Both the position numbers and the translations under genes were made by a program. This document shows positions 44,094 through 54,530 of a stretch of DNA of 64,000 bases, in pieces. The stretch is from contig CP129469.1 in assembly GCA_030583665.1 (NCBI GenBank), positions 372,001-436,000 of the forward strand. Direction: 5' to 3'. The notes below the pieces were generated by a model, which worked only from the letters and a program-made list of their open reading frames with translations, was not told the origin of the DNA and did no database searches. The stretch's first letter is position 1. The number at the start of each line of letters is the position of its first letter. This stretch comes from Candidatus Jettenia sp. AMX2 (GTDB lineage Bacteria; Planctomycetota; Brocadiia; Brocadiales; Brocadiaceae).

Positions 44094-46718
44094 TTACGAG
44101 TGCATGACCCTGCCACAGCATTGTTTAAATTTTTTCCCGCTGCCACAGGGGCAAGGCTGGTTCCTGCCAATTTTTATCGACACCCTGATAGGTTCTGCCT
44201 TTTGCTCTGTATGTCCTTCCGTATGGGTATTTTTACCGGGGTTTGAGGGAACGGCGGCCGGGCTCTTCCCGGTTACAACCGATCCGGAAGGTTCCTGATG
44301 TACAAACTGACTTGGATGCCATATATCTCTCTTTACCGGTTCTTTGCTGAGCTGTAGCCTGAAGATAAGGTCTGTTACTTCATCTCTTATTGACAGATTC
44401 ATGCTTTCAAACATGGTAAGCGCTTCTCTCTTGTATTCAATTCTTGGGTCTACCTGTGCGTATCCACGAAGACCGATCCCGGATCTCAGGTGGTCCATCG
44501 CATAAAGATGATCTTTCCATTTCGTATCAATTTTTTCCAGCAAAAGTATTTGTGCAATCATTTCCATTTGATCCTTACCAACAGCCTGTTCTTTTTCCTC
44601 GTAAGCAGCAAATGCCTTTTCCCTGAGAAATGCCTCAGTACCCTGCGGCATTCTCTCTCCGATTTCATCCAGGTCAACCTCAAGTCCAAATTTCAGCTTA
44701 AACCATGCTGTCAGATCGAACCGTCCTTCGCTATTAGCATTTTTCTTCGTGTCAAAGGCCAAACGAACCATTTCCTGTATACTATCTTCGATCATTTTGA
44801 AGATGTAATCACGGAGATTGCGCTTTTCAAGGACGTTTTGCCTCATGCTGTAGATCGTTTTTCTCTGCTCATCCATAACCTCATCATAATCAAGCAGGTG
44901 TTTCCGTATTTCAAAATTATGCTGCTCTACCTTTTTTTGCGCACGTTCAATGGATTTTGTGACCATTGAATGCTCAATTGCCATCCCTTCTTCCATGCCG
45001 AACATCTTCAGCAACGAGCTTACCCGTTCTGAAGCAAAAATACGCATCAAATCGTCCTGCAGTGATACATAGAATCGGGAAGAGCCAGGATCCCCCTGAC
45101 GGCCTGCGCGCCCACGCAACTGGTTATCAATACGCCTTGCCTCATGCCGTTCTGTTCCAACAATATGTAGCCCTCCGATGGCAGCTACCCCTTCTCCGAG
45201 GACAATATCTGTTCCTCTCCCGGCCATGTTTGTTGCAATCGTAACGTTTCCACGCTGACCGGCTTTTGCCACGATATGTGCTTCTCTTTCGTGTTGCTTG
45301 GCATTAAGTACTTCATGGCCGATACCTTCCCTGCTAAGTTTTTCGCTGAGCATCTCGGATTTTTCGATAGAGACCGTCCCAACCAGAATGGGTCTTCCCT
45401 CTTTATGAACCTCTGCAATTTCTTTTATGATAGCATCGAATTTTTCCTTTTCTGTCCGGTAAACTCTGTCCGGATAGTTGGTGCGGTGTATGGGTTTATT
45501 GGGAGGAATAGCAACAACTTCCAGTCGGTAAATTTTGTCAAATTCTGCTGCCTCCGTCATTGCTGTACCGGTCATTCCGGCCAGTTTCTTATAGAGCCGG
45601 TAAAAATTCTGGAGTGTAATCGTGGCCAGGGTCTGATTTTCCTCCTTGATGCGCTGGCGTTCTTTTGCCTGCACAGCCTGGTGCAGCCCATCGCTCCACA
45701 CACGACCTTCCATCAGACGTCCGGTAAATTCATCGACAATGATTACTTCACCGCCTTTGACAATGTAGTCCTTGTCATTCTTAAAAAGGTGGTGCGCACG
45801 GAGGGACTGCTCAATATAGTGGGGCCATTCCATATTTCTGTCGGTGTAGATACTGTCTACATTCAGAAGTTTTTCAACCTCTTCTGTTCCTTCCTCTGTA
45901 AGGTGTACCATCCGCTCCTTTTCTTTTATTTCAAAATGTTTTCCGGCTTTCAGCTGTTTGGCAACCTTATCTGCAATATAATATTTTTCCGTCGATTCTT
46001 CTGTTGACCCTGAGATAATTAAAGGTGTGCGTGCCTCATCAATCAATATGCTGTCGACTTCATCAATGATGGCATAATTTAGTCCGCGCCTAATCTGTAC
46101 CTGATCTTCCGGCCTGATTCTCATATTATCACGGAGATAATCAAAACCGAATTCGTTATTTGTTCCATAGGTTATGTCGCATAAATAGGCAGCTTTTTTT
46201 TCTTCATAATCCTGGTGTGACTGAATAGCCCCCGTTTTTAATCCCAGAAATTCAAACAACGGCGCCATCCAGTCCCTGTCACGTCTTGCCAGATAATCGT
46301 TAACGGTAACGATATGGACCCCTTTACCTGTGAGTGCATTCAAATAAGCAGGCAGGGTAGCAACCAGCGTCTTTCCCTCACCGGTCGTCATTTCAGCAAT
46401 CTTTCCCTGGTGCAGGACAATGCCACCAATTAACTGAACGTCAAAATGACGCATTGTCCGGTTAGGACTGTCAGGATTCGGTGCTATGAGTACCCTCCGG
46501 CTTGCCTCTCTTACTGTGGCGAACGCTTCGGGAAGGATGTCATCCATTGTCTCACCCCTTGATAACCTCTCCCTGAACTCATCGGTTTTTTGACGAAGTT
46601 CAGCATCGGTGAGCGACATCATTATTGGTTCGAGGGCATTAATTTGGTCTACAACAGGTTTGATCGTTTTCAGAAACCGGTCATTTGCGGTTCCAAATAT
46701 TTTTGTTAATAAATTCAT
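44094..46718 (-). CDS. secA: Preprotein translocase ATPase SecA
   Basis: The 874-residue motor drives proteins through SecYEG. It has Walker A MTTGEGKTLVA, the DEVDSILIDEART Walker B, GMTGTA, the NMAGRGTDI helicase motif and a C-terminal zinc-binding tail (CPCGSGKKFKQCCG) for SecB and lipid contact. All anammox heme enzymes here need Sec export. It stands alone, with 132 bases to waaA downstream. Confidence 0.98.
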   Translation of the reverse strand: MNLLTKIFGTANDRFLKTIKPVVDQINALEPIMMSLTDAELRQKTDEFRERLSRGETMDDILPEAFATVREASRRVLIAPNPDSPNRTMRHFDVQLIGGIVLHQGKIAEMTTGEGKTLVATLPAYLNALTGKGVHIVTVNDYLARRDRDWMAPLFEFLGLKTGAIQSHQDYEEKKAAYLCDITYGTNNEFGFDYLRDNMRIRPEDQVQIRRGLNYAIIDEVDSILIDEARTPLIISGSTEESTEKYYIADKVAKQLKAGKHFEIKEKERMVHLTEEGTEEVEKLLNVDSIYTDRNMEWPHYIEQSLRAHHLFKNDKDYIVKGGEVIIVDEFTGRLMEGRVWSDGLHQAVQAKERQRIKEENQTLATITLQNFYRLYKKLAGMTGTAMTEAAEFDKIYRLEVVAIPPNKPIHRTNYPDRVYRTEKEKFDAIIKEIAEVHKEGRPILVGTVSIEKSEMLSEKLSREGIGHEVLNAKQHEREAHIVAKAGQRGNVTIATNMAGRGTDIVLGEGVAAIGGLHIVGTERHEARRIDNQLRGRAGRQGDPGSSRFYVSLQDDLMRIFASERVSSLLKMFGMEEGMAIEHSMVTKSIERAQKKVEQHNFEIRKHLLDYDEVMDEQRKTIYSMRQNVLEKRNLRDYIFKMIEDSIQEMVRLAFDTKKNANSEGRFDLTAWFKLKFGLEVDLDEIGERMPQGTEAFLREKAFAAYEEKEQAVGKDQMEMIAQILLLEKIDTKWKDHLYAMDHLRSGIGLRGYAQVDPRIEYKREALTMFESMNLSIRDEVTDLIFRLQLSKEPVKRDIWHPSQFVHQEPSGSVVTGKSPAAVPSNPGKNTHTEGHTEQKAEPIRVSIKIGRNQPCPCGSGKKFKQCCGRVMHS

Positions 46719-46954
46719 AACTTGGTACTAAAAAATTTTTTATAGAGTTTCGTAAATTATCTTTCTTGACTCAATGTTGATGATGTCTTTATTACTTGGC
46801 AGAGGAGAAGCATTTACCGGATTAGGCATCAGTGCATTTATTCCAAATTCCAGCAAACGCTTTACCCCCAACCGTTGAACCTGATTAGATATCATAATTT
46901 TAACAATTGTAAGAAAATATCAATTGATAGTCAAGGTAATGTTTGATGCAATGA

Positions 46955-48718
46955 TTAAAACAGGCCCTTTACCTTTCCGGTAATTACATCAACATCAACA
47001 CGTCTGAATGCAGGGTCGGAACTCGTTCCCGGCATAAGTTTGATGTCGCCCGCCAATGGTACCACAAACCCTGCACCTTTGAATGTCAATATATCACGAA
47101 TACGCAATCTCCAGTTTTTCGGTGCACCTTTTAATTGCGGGTTGTCGGTAATAGACAGATGAGTTTTTACCATGCAGGTTCCCATTTTTACAATGTCGGG
47201 ATCATTGTCCAGTGTCTTGATTTTTGCTAGGGCCTCCGGGGCATAGTCAACGCCATCGGCACCATAAACCTCTTTTGCAATCAGTTCAATACGCGTCTTT
47301 AAAGGCGCACTTAATTCGTAAAGAAATTTAAAATTCGTAGGATGGTTGCATGCATCAATTACTGCATCTGCTAGTTCTAAGGCGCCTTCACCTCCTTTGA
47401 GCCAGTGTTGAGATACTGCAACACGGGCACCAGCCGCGTCTGCTATATTACGAATTATTTTAATTTCAGCTTCAGTGTCAGTATGGAAGTGATTGATACA
47501 GACAACAGGATTGATTCCGGCTTTCCTTACCGTCTCAATGTGATGAACCAGGTTTTCCGTTCCTTTTTCCACCCATCCAACATTTTCTTCTTTATAGCAC
47601 GGGTCCAAAGGGCGTCCAGGAACAGGAACAGGGGCACCACCGTGGCATTTCATTGCGCGAACAGTGGTAACAATTACTGCTGCATTTGGGTGTTGGCCTG
47701 AATAACGGCATTTCAGGTTCCAGAATTTTTCAAAACCGATATCCGCACCGAAGCCTGATTCGGTCACATGGTAATCACCCAATTTTAAACCGAGCCTGTC
47801 CGCAAGAATTGATGACTGGCCAATGGCTATGTTGGCAAATGGACCTGCATGAACGAATACTGGTTGCCCTTCGATCGTTTGCATCAGATTCGGATTAATA
47901 GCTCCCACCATCCAGGCAGTCATCGCACCTGCGACTTCAAGGTCAGTGGTGGTTACCGGATTCCCTTTTTTATCATAAGCAACAACGATTTTTCCTATCC
48001 GTTCCCTCATATCTTTCAAATCGGTCGCTACGGAGAGGATCGCCATAAGTTCGGAAGACACTGCTATGGCAAATCCGGATTCCATCATAAAACCGTCCAT
48101 CTTGCCGCCGATGCCGATTATTATTTTCCTTAATGCCTGGGCACAAAAATCAATAATCCATTTTAATTCTATCCTGTCCGGGTCGATGTACAGCCGTCTT
48201 AGGTTTCTTTTTGCAAGCTCTTCGTCATTATAGTTAAATTCGTGCTGCAGCCTTGATGTTATTGCCACCATAGCGAGATTGTGAGCATTGATTATAGCAT
48301 TGATGTCTCCAGTTAATCCCAGGGAAAATGGAGTTAAGGGAATACATTGAGAGAGTCCACCGCCTGCTGCTGATCCCTTGATATTCATAGTAGGTCCCCC
48401 TGAAGGCTGGCGTATAGCCCCGACGACCTTTTTACCTCTTTTTCCTAATCCCTGTACCAGTCCCATCGTGGTGGTTGATTTTCCCTCCCCCAGCGGGGTT
48501 GGCGTTATCGCAGTTACATCAATAAATTTCCCATCTGGTTTTTTTTCCAATCGTTTTAAAACCTTGTTAAAATCAACCTTTGCCACGTAATGTCCGTGTG
48601 GGAGAAGTTCTTCTTTTTCCAGGCCTAATTCTTCTGCCAGTTGATATACCGTTTTCATTCGGGTTTCTGCGTCTTCCGCTATTTCCCAATCCGCATGCTT
48701 CGTGGGGTCCAATGCCAT
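46955..48718 (-). CDS. fhs: Formate-tetrahydrofolate ligase
   Basis: The 587-residue enzyme makes 10-formyl-THF from formate and ATP, the entry of the methyl branch of the Wood-Ljungdahl pathway by which anammox bacteria fix CO2. [16 protein letters not shown] is the nucleotide-binding signature, followed by [19 protein letters not shown] and the C-terminal [17 protein letters not shown]. Length is close to the usual 555-590 residues. A GGAGAAA site precedes the start. No other pathway gene is adjacent. Confidence 0.97.
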   Translation of the reverse strand: MALDPTKHADWEIAEDAETRMKTVYQLAEELGLEKEELLPHGHYVAKVDFNKVLKRLEKKPDGKFIDVTAITPTPLGEGKSTTTMGLVQGLGKRGKKVVGAIRQPSGGPTMNIKGSAAGGGLSQCIPLTPFSLGLTGDINAIINAHNLAMVAITSRLQHEFNYNDEELAKRNLRRLYIDPDRIELKWIIDFCAQALRKIIIGIGGKMDGFMMESGFAIAVSSELMAILSVATDLKDMRERIGKIVVAYDKKGNPVTTTDLEVAGAMTAWMVGAINPNLMQTIEGQPVFVHAGPFANIAIGQSSILADRLGLKLGDYHVTESGFGADIGFEKFWNLKCRYSGQHPNAAVIVTTVRAMKCHGGAPVPVPGRPLDPCYKEENVGWVEKGTENLVHHIETVRKAGINPVVCINHFHTDTEAEIKIIRNIADAAGARVAVSQHWLKGGEGALELADAVIDACNHPTNFKFLYELSAPLKTRIELIAKEVYGADGVDYAPEALAKIKTLDNDPDIVKMGTCMVKTHLSITDNPQLKGAPKNWRLRIRDILTFKGAGFVVPLAGDIKLMPGTSSDPAFRRVDVDVITGKVKGLF

Positions 48719-48928
48719 TTTTTTCTCCTTAACCTTAAGTTTGTTGTGATGGTTTAAGATTAAATTAAAACGTTAATTTACGAAAAGGGCCACTTAAACT
48801 AAATTATCTCTTTTTATTACCTAATTGCACATAATTTTGTAATCGAAATGTGAAATTATACCGATAATGTTATGAAGGTCAAGGAATAATGAGTATAAAC
48901 AGAGAAAAATTTCATCGAAAAATTTTTA

Positions 48929-48957
48929 TTGACAAATGTATTGGTAAATATTATAAA
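48929..48957 (+). promoter_or_regulatory. Strong sigma-70-like promoter without an adjacent gene
   Basis: TTGACA-N17-TATAAA points rightward in the 710-base region between fhs and the porin. The start near 48964 would give a leader of about 465 bases before the porin, or drive a small RNA; no ORF follows closely. A weak ATGG...CCAT hairpin lies near 49025-49050. The rest of the region is AT-rich with no RNA gene I recognise. Confidence 0.55.
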
Positions 48958-49212
48958 GGTGCAATCGAAATATTCTTTAAGCTATTCACTTGCATCATAT
49001 CATCCACTTTATGGTTAATTTAATGCATATGGCAAAAATACCATAAGAGTTCTTAATTTTTCTTTATTCAATAGAAAGGGCCGCATTTCACACTTTCTCA
49101 TTGATGTCTTAAGTGTCAGTTTGTAGGCAGGTTAAAGAGGGCATTATCAGACGGATTGACAATTTAGGATTACTGAAATATTTAACGGTATCATGAAAAT
49201 GGAGAATGAATA

Positions 49213-49228
49213 AGGTATTTCTTTTGCG
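49213..49228 (+). promoter_or_regulatory. Candidate sigma-54 promoter of the porin gene
   Basis: AGGTATTTCTTTTGCG has GG and GC ten bases apart and shares 14 consecutive bases with the hzs sigma-54-like element. The distance from GG to the distal GAAAGGAGG element is 116 bases here and 118 bases at hzs. The start would be near 49239, about 190 bases before the ATG. Confidence 0.45.
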
Positions 49229-49329
49229 AAATCGCAATATTTGAGTATCATTCTGCTCGCAAAATTGTGTATTTTATGATTATTTTGAGTTTTAGGTAAA
49301 ATATATCTGGCTATACAAAAATATTTTGA

Positions 49330-49340
49330 GAAAGGAGGGA
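49330..49340 (+). promoter_or_regulatory. Distal Shine-Dalgarno-like element in the porin leader
   Basis: GAAAGGAGGGA lies about 90 bases before the porin start, which has its own GAAAGGGGGG site. No start codon follows at normal spacing. It corresponds to the elements before hzsB, HOX and HDH. Confidence 0.4.
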
Positions 49341-49428
49341 TAAGAAATAAAGAAAACTATTATCGCCATTAGTTTTGCAGCTTGTGAAATAGAACGGTAA
49401 ACGTTAATTTTTGAAAGGGGGGTACTAT

Positions 49429-50640
49429 ATGAAGTATGTATTGAAATTCTGGCTGGCTTGTATCGTATGGCTGGCCTGCATTGCCGGGGGAGCAATAACG
49501 AGCTTTCCGTCATCAGCTTATGCTGCTGAAGATGAGAGCCGGTTGGCTGCCTTCATGAGGGGTATAGAATTTTCTGGCTTTGTTGATACCTATTATAGTT
49601 ACAGGTATTCAAGGCCTGATAAGGTGGAAACAGGGAGCGAAAACCAGTTTCTAAATTTAAGGGCGTGGGATAGAAGGCACAATTCCTTTGCATTGAGCAA
49701 TATACAGCTTTCTGTGTTCAAACCATCGACAGAGGAGAGTCCTATTGGTTTTGGTTTTGTTACCCATTTTGGTGATATTGCTAATCAGGTAATGAATCCG
49801 GATACCAATGAATTTGGAGATGAGATATCTGACAAATTTGCCATCCAGCAGGGGTTTGTTACCTATAAAGCTCCTATAGGCAATGGGTTGGATTTTAAGG
49901 TTGGAAGGTTTGCAACCTGGATTGGCTCAGAACTCATAGAGACCGTTGATAATCCGAACTATTCCCGCGGACTCCTGTTCACTAATGCAATTCCATATAC
50001 CCATACAGGGATCGCTATCAGCTATCCTTTATTGGATACCTTAACGACATCTGCGTTCTTTGTAAACAGTTGGGATGGTCAAGACCAGGATAATAATTCA
50101 GCAAAGAGTTTTGGATACCAGTTTCACTGGGCCTTTGGACAGAATACGGACGTGGTATTTAATGGTATCCATGGGGCAGAACGCGAGGACAGCAGCAAGG
50201 ATTTGAGGCACCTCTGGGATATTGTTGTTGCTCATAGGGTTATGGAAGGGACAAAGCTTATCCTCAATGGTATTTTTGGAACAGAGGCCGGTGGGGGAGC
50301 AACCGGAGGTGTTGGTAAATGGTGGGGGTTCTCCGGTATTCTTTCACAGGACATTACCGATGCCTTTGGTCTTGCACTGAGGGGTGAGTATTTTGATGAC
50401 GGCGATGGTGCTATGACAGGTGTTGCTACTGGAGCCGGTATTGAAGATTCCTTAGGTGCGCTTGTTGGTACTCGCGAAAAAGGTCTTCGGGTCTGGGGAG
50501 CAACACTTACCGCCAATATTAAGATCAGGGAAAACCTCCTGGTAAGACCTGAGGTCCGTTACGATGAGGCAAACCAAGGGGCATTCAGGGGTCACAGGAG
50601 CGACCTTTCAACGGCAATGAGTTTTGCCTATCTGTTCTAA
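49429..50640 (+). CDS. Outer-membrane porin, OmpL-like (BBP2/DUF1597 type)
   Basis: The ATG after GAAAGGGGGG gives 403 residues with a signal peptide ending SAYAA. The N-terminus of the mature protein, FSGFVDTYYSYRY, and the run of strands with aromatic edges match the OmpL-like beta-barrel porin-2 family; the C-terminus is a beta-strand ending in FAYLF with terminal phenylalanine, the BAM signal. It resembles the abundant porin proposed for Kuenenia (kustd1878), from recall. It has a long leader with sigma-70- and sigma-54-like elements and a terminator, all pointing to high and regulated expression. Confidence 0.88.
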   Translation: MKYVLKFWLACIVWLACIAGGAITSFPSSAYAAEDESRLAAFMRGIEFSGFVDTYYSYRYSRPDKVETGSENQFLNLRAWDRRHNSFALSNIQLSVFKPSTEESPIGFGFVTHFGDIANQVMNPDTNEFGDEISDKFAIQQGFVTYKAPIGNGLDFKVGRFATWIGSELIETVDNPNYSRGLLFTNAIPYTHTGIAISYPLLDTLTTSAFFVNSWDGQDQDNNSAKSFGYQFHWAFGQNTDVVFNGIHGAEREDSSKDLRHLWDIVVAHRVMEGTKLILNGIFGTEAGGGATGGVGKWWGFSGILSQDITDAFGLALRGEYFDDGDGAMTGVATGAGIEDSLGALVGTREKGLRVWGATLTANIKIRENLLVRPEVRYDEANQGAFRGHRSDLSTAMSFAYLF

Positions 50641-50680
50641 TCGGAATAATTCCTCAGTATCATTTTGATTTAGATGCTAT

Positions 50681-50720
50681 AATCCCCCTATGCTTCATTG
50701 CATTATGGTATAGGGGGATT
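50681..50720 (+). terminator. Hairpin terminator after the porin
   Basis: AATCCCCCTAT pairs perfectly with ATAGGGGGATT around an 18-base loop, followed by TTACCTTTT. The stem is strong but the T-tract is interrupted. The roughly 220 bases beyond hold nothing recognisable before the sugar-transferase remnant. Confidence 0.75.
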
Positions 50721-50943
50721 TACCTTTTCATGGCAGTGTTCCGGAATAGTGATAAAATTTTGGTGGAATATACGGCAAGGAAATTGCCCAGCTTTATTAT
50801 CGAAGAATAACATTACTTGCAGTGCCAAGATATAAATTTTTGTGGACTTGTTCTGTTGAGGCTGTTTTCAGAAAGAGGAATATAGGATATATGGTATTTT
50901 TTAACGGTAATGGAGAGCGGCACACTCTTTAACTATTCGGAGA

Positions 50944-51479
50944 ATGCTTATCTTGAAGAAACAAACAAGCTTGAACGAGAAAGGTGTTATTGATGTTTTG
51001 AATCCTTTTGTTTATCAGGTTCCCAAAGAGGATATTTGCAGATTAGATGGTTATTTTAAACGAATTTTTGATATTTTCTGTAGTATTTTCCTTTTAACTG
51101 TTTTTTCCCCTTTCTTTTTCACCATTGCTATGCTGATAAAAGCGGAGAGCAGGGGGCCGGTTTTTTTATTCAGAAAAGATGCGGTAGGTAGGGAATTTCA
51201 TATGTATAAATTAATGTATTGAAGGGTGAGGTGAGTCTTGTGGGGCCAAGGCCGCTATCAAATGAAGAAATGACCAGGAACAACCACTGGAAAACAGTAA
51301 GGCTTTCTGTCAAACCCGGACTAACCGGATTATGGCAAATAAAGGGGAGGGGAAGTAATAAATTTATTGATTGGGTAAACTATGATCTTGAATATGTACA
51401 AAAAGGCTCTTTTCTTATGGATGTTAAGATAGTATTTTTAACAATATTTGCAGTGACTATAAAGGGAGGCGCTGTTTAA
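50944..51479 (+). pseudogene. Deleted sugar transferase (WcaJ/RfbP-type) remnant
   Basis: Two adjacent frames encode the two ends of a polyprenyl sugar-phosphate transferase. The first (50944-51222) has the membrane helix and KRIFDIFCSIFLL ... FLFRKDAVGREFHMYKL, then stops. The second (51219-51479) resumes one frame over with GEVSLVGPRPLSNEE, GLTGLWQIKGRG and DLEYVQKGSF. Compared with the intact enzyme at 21-22 kb, about 60 residues containing the FRTM and active DELPQLWNV segment are missing. An internal deletion with frame change removed the active site, so the gene is dead. Confidence 0.85.
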
Positions 51480-51597
51480 TATTCGCAGTGAAAGGAATTG
51501 TTATGCAGGATTTGAGGTGTTCCGTGCCAGGGAAATACCTGCGGTGAGAAAATGTTATTAAGTGGTAAACTTTTGTTTTGGCTCAGGGTAAACTCCG

Positions 51598-52553
51598 CTA
51601 CGAAACAATCTGTAAATAATCAACGATTATATCAGAAATGTGTTCTATTGAAATATGTCCGGCTTTATTTTTTACAGGGTGTGAAACAAAAAGATGTGCA
51701 TCATCGTAGGTATGCATTCCTCTGAATTGCTTTAAGCCAAATACTGCGTTCGTTCCTGCTGACGCTTTCAGATCAAAACCATGATTTGGTAAAAGGTAGA
51801 GATCGGGTCCCATACCAGCGTAGGCACCGTAAAATATTTCCTTTTTTGCCATCACGTCAAGAAACGCATCAAGTTCTGTATAAAATCTTTCAAACACAGA
51901 AAAGTATTTCCCTTCTTTTGCAGAATCAAAGAAAAAATGATGAAGCCGGTCAGTCTCTGTGATAATACCGATAAACAATTGCCAGTCTTCGTTCTCATAG
52001 AGGTATTCTATTGCCTGTTTTCTTTTTGCAAAGGTTTCAAAAAGATCAGTAAAAAACATCTCCGGGCTTTCAGTTGCCTTTTGAGAATCAACATCTGTTT
52101 TGTAACCTATTTTGTTGAGATAGTGAAAGACCCTTTCGGGGTACGTTGCTTTTTTTAGGTCCAGGGCAACAAAGCCGCTTACCTTCACACCCTGTAATGG
52201 TATTGCCGGATATGTCTGTGGAATGTTAAAGGCAATAGTTTTAATATCTTCTTTTTCCCAGAAAGGTTTTTCTTTGATAGAATGAAAATTCGGGAATCTG
52301 TATTCGTAATTTTGCCAGTCAACCCCCATAAAACCGAATATCCCATGCTGGCCCGGATTTTTTCCTGTGATAAAACTGCTCCAGGCTACGGAAGATATTT
52401 CAGGCAATGAAGACTTCATTTTAAGCAGCTCCCCGCTTTTACACAATGCAGAGAATTCAGGTAGCAACCCTCCGGAGAGATAATGCTTAAGTAAGGTATA
52501 GGGTACGCCGTCGAGTCCGATAATTACAACTTTCTTCCAGATTTTTTCATAAG
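51598..52553 (-). pseudogene. Degenerate alkaline-phosphatase-superfamily (phosphodiesterase) gene
   Basis: This is a shorter paralogue of the gene upstream. The metal/nucleophile segment (VAWSSFITGKNPGQHGIFGF) and ETDRLHHFFF are kept, but the segment holding the SDHG metal site and about 130 further residues is absent: DAFLDVMA runs straight into KKEIFYGAYAGMGPDL. The N-terminal IIGLDGVPYTLL lies upstream of any in-frame start. The ATG near 52553 (MKK) is one base out of frame because a run of six A would need to be seven. Lost start frame and lost catalytic core together indicate a pseudogene. Read from the first in-frame TTG, 289 codons remain open (to 52467). Confidence 0.75.
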
Positions 52554-52598
52554 CAGGCGGGACCTGTACTATGTATCAAAAGAAAGAAGAGGTTACGG

Positions 52599-54068
52599 TT
52601 ATTCAATATAGCCCAATGCCTCAAGCCTTTCCCTGATCTCACTCTCTTCGCATTCATTATAAACAGCAGCTTCATTCTGTATGATTTTACCGCGAAGACT
52701 ATTTTGGGTTTCCATACCAAAAAGATTAAGAATCGTTGGTGCAATATCCAAAAGATGTACCTTTGTCAATTTTTTACTGTGGGTATTTGCCAAATCACTC
52801 ATAATAAAAATCCCCTGCTGGGAATGATTTGCATAATCAATACCCCTGTCGTTTTCAAATACGTGAACCTTCCCATGTCCTATGCTCCCGATAGATCTCC
52901 AGGAAAGGTCTCCAAAAAGAACGATGAGATCGGGAGGTATGCCATTACATTCCTTGTAGATTTCTTGGGGTTTATAAACCTTGCTGCCAATGGGCCTGCC
53001 TTCTTCGTCTCCCAAGGCTTCGAGTTTTTCTTTTAACTCATCTCTGGTTTTTTCGTAATCTTCAGATTTAATCGTACCATGCGGTTCTCTTCCTTTTATA
53101 TTTAAAAACAGTCTCGAATAATAACCGCCCTCGCCCCATGCCTTTGTTTTCCCCCAGTCAATTTCTGCTTTTTCAATGGGGGTAACTGTATCAGGTTTAT
53201 TTTTCAAAGCAAGAAATCCCTCTTTTAACAACCATTCATTGATACAGATGCCACCGTCCATTTTTTTAGCACCGTGGTCTGATACGACAAGTACCGTGGT
53301 ATCCTTTTCCAGAAGCGACAAAATTACCCCTATTTCTCGGTCAACGTATTGATAATAATCAAAAATAGCATGGTTAAATGGGGAACCGTGTTCATATGAT
53401 CGATGGGTTTTATCGGTGTATTTCCAGAATCCATGGTGTATTCGGTCTATCCCCATTTCCACCATCATAAAAAAATCCCATTCTTTCGTATTAAGCAAAT
53501 GTCTTGCTACTTTAAATCTCTTTTCGGTCATTTTATAAATGTCATCAAGTATCCTTTGTTTGTTTTCTGACCTGAAATCATCAACGTCCAGCATATACCC
53601 ACCGGCAACAGCTTCAATCTCATCCTTTAATTCCGGAGGGTACGTGTATTGATTTTTCGTACCAAGGGTGAGAAAACAACTGATCATACAGCCATTTATT
53701 GGTTTGGGAGGGTAGGTTTGTGGTACACCAACCAGGATAGATTTTTTACCTTTCTTTGAAAGGATATCCCATAGGGTATTGTCTTTTACACCGAGAGAAT
53801 TTGCAAATGATAACTGGTCATAAGAATAATCTTTTCTGTTTCTGAAACCATAACAACCTAATTCTCCCGGATCCTTGCCCGTAACCATAGCTGTCCATGC
53901 CGGCACGGTTATTGGTGGTATAATACTTTCGAGCTCACCATATATACCACTGTTGATAAGTTTTTTCATGTTTGGGAGATCATCGATCCATTCATCAAAA
54001 ACAAGTTGAGGCGTTGCACAATCAAGACCAATGACTATAACCTTTTTGTTGTGATTATTCATAGACAT
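52599..54068 (-). CDS. Alkaline-phosphatase-superfamily phosphodiesterase/nucleotide pyrophosphatase-like protein
   Basis: The chosen ATG gives 489 residues. Metal and catalytic residues of the type I phosphodiesterase family are all visible: VIGLDCATP, VPAWTAMVTGKDPGE (nucleophile Thr), MGIDRIHHGFW, VVSDHGAKK and the late NHSQQG, followed by LDIAPTILNLFGM. There is no signal peptide, so it probably acts in the cytoplasm. Similar genes are often found near surface-sugar loci; the substrate is unknown. The related degenerate gene lies immediately downstream. No clear ribosome-binding site was found. Confidence 0.85.
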   Translation of the reverse strand: MSMNNHNKKVIVIGLDCATPQLVFDEWIDDLPNMKKLINSGIYGELESIIPPITVPAWTAMVTGKDPGELGCYGFRNRKDYSYDQLSFANSLGVKDNTLWDILSKKGKKSILVGVPQTYPPKPINGCMISCFLTLGTKNQYTYPPELKDEIEAVAGGYMLDVDDFRSENKQRILDDIYKMTEKRFKVARHLLNTKEWDFFMMVEMGIDRIHHGFWKYTDKTHRSYEHGSPFNHAIFDYYQYVDREIGVILSLLEKDTTVLVVSDHGAKKMDGGICINEWLLKEGFLALKNKPDTVTPIEKAEIDWGKTKAWGEGGYYSRLFLNIKGREPHGTIKSEDYEKTRDELKEKLEALGDEEGRPIGSKVYKPQEIYKECNGIPPDLIVLFGDLSWRSIGSIGHGKVHVFENDRGIDYANHSQQGIFIMSDLANTHSKKLTKVHLLDIAPTILNLFGMETQNSLRGKIIQNEAAVYNECEESEIRERLEALGYIE

Positions 54069-54299
54069 TACTTTGTTAAAAAAGTCCGTCAAAATAATTT
54101 TTTTAAGTCGTAAGTAATGGATCGTATAACTTATTATTTATTAATGTTTTACGACTTATTTTGTGCTTGATTTATTCCTTTACTCCTGGTATTAATTGTA
54201 CTTGTGAACATACTACCAATTAATACAAAGGAGCAAAGGATTGAGTATTTTTACAGCAAATATTTCTCTGTTAAATAAATTCCTGAAACACTTTTCCTC

Positions 54300-54530
54300 G
54301 TGCCTCAGCAAAAAAATAATGGCTGTGTTTGTTCTTGCTATTTATGCACTCTTCAAAGATTACAAAAGGTAAGAGAAAAAATACGGCAAAAAGTAGAACT
54401 CGATCTCGTGGAGAAATATGAATCGTCCAGGGCGCATGGTCAGTATTCCTGGGAGGGATTGTGGCTTCCTTCGGAAAAGATAAAAAAAGTTCAGGATGTG
54501 ATGAAAAAAAGGGACAAGATCGTTTTGATT
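54300..54530 (+). pseudogene. 5' part of a small membrane-protein gene split by IS4-family element
   Basis: The frame starts at GTG and gives MPQQKNNGCVCSCYLC..., a charged helix and DVMKKRDKIVLI, at which point the insertion begins. Removing the element and one copy of the nine-base duplication joins it exactly to 55844-55924, giving about 102 residues with a C-terminal membrane helix. The CxCxxC stretch near the N-terminus could bind a metal. Function unknown. Confidence 0.7.
54522..54530. repeat. Left target-site duplication
   Basis: GTTTTGATT is directly repeated at 55835-55843, flanking the insertion sequence. A perfect nine-base duplication indicates a fairly recent transposition. Confidence 0.92.
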
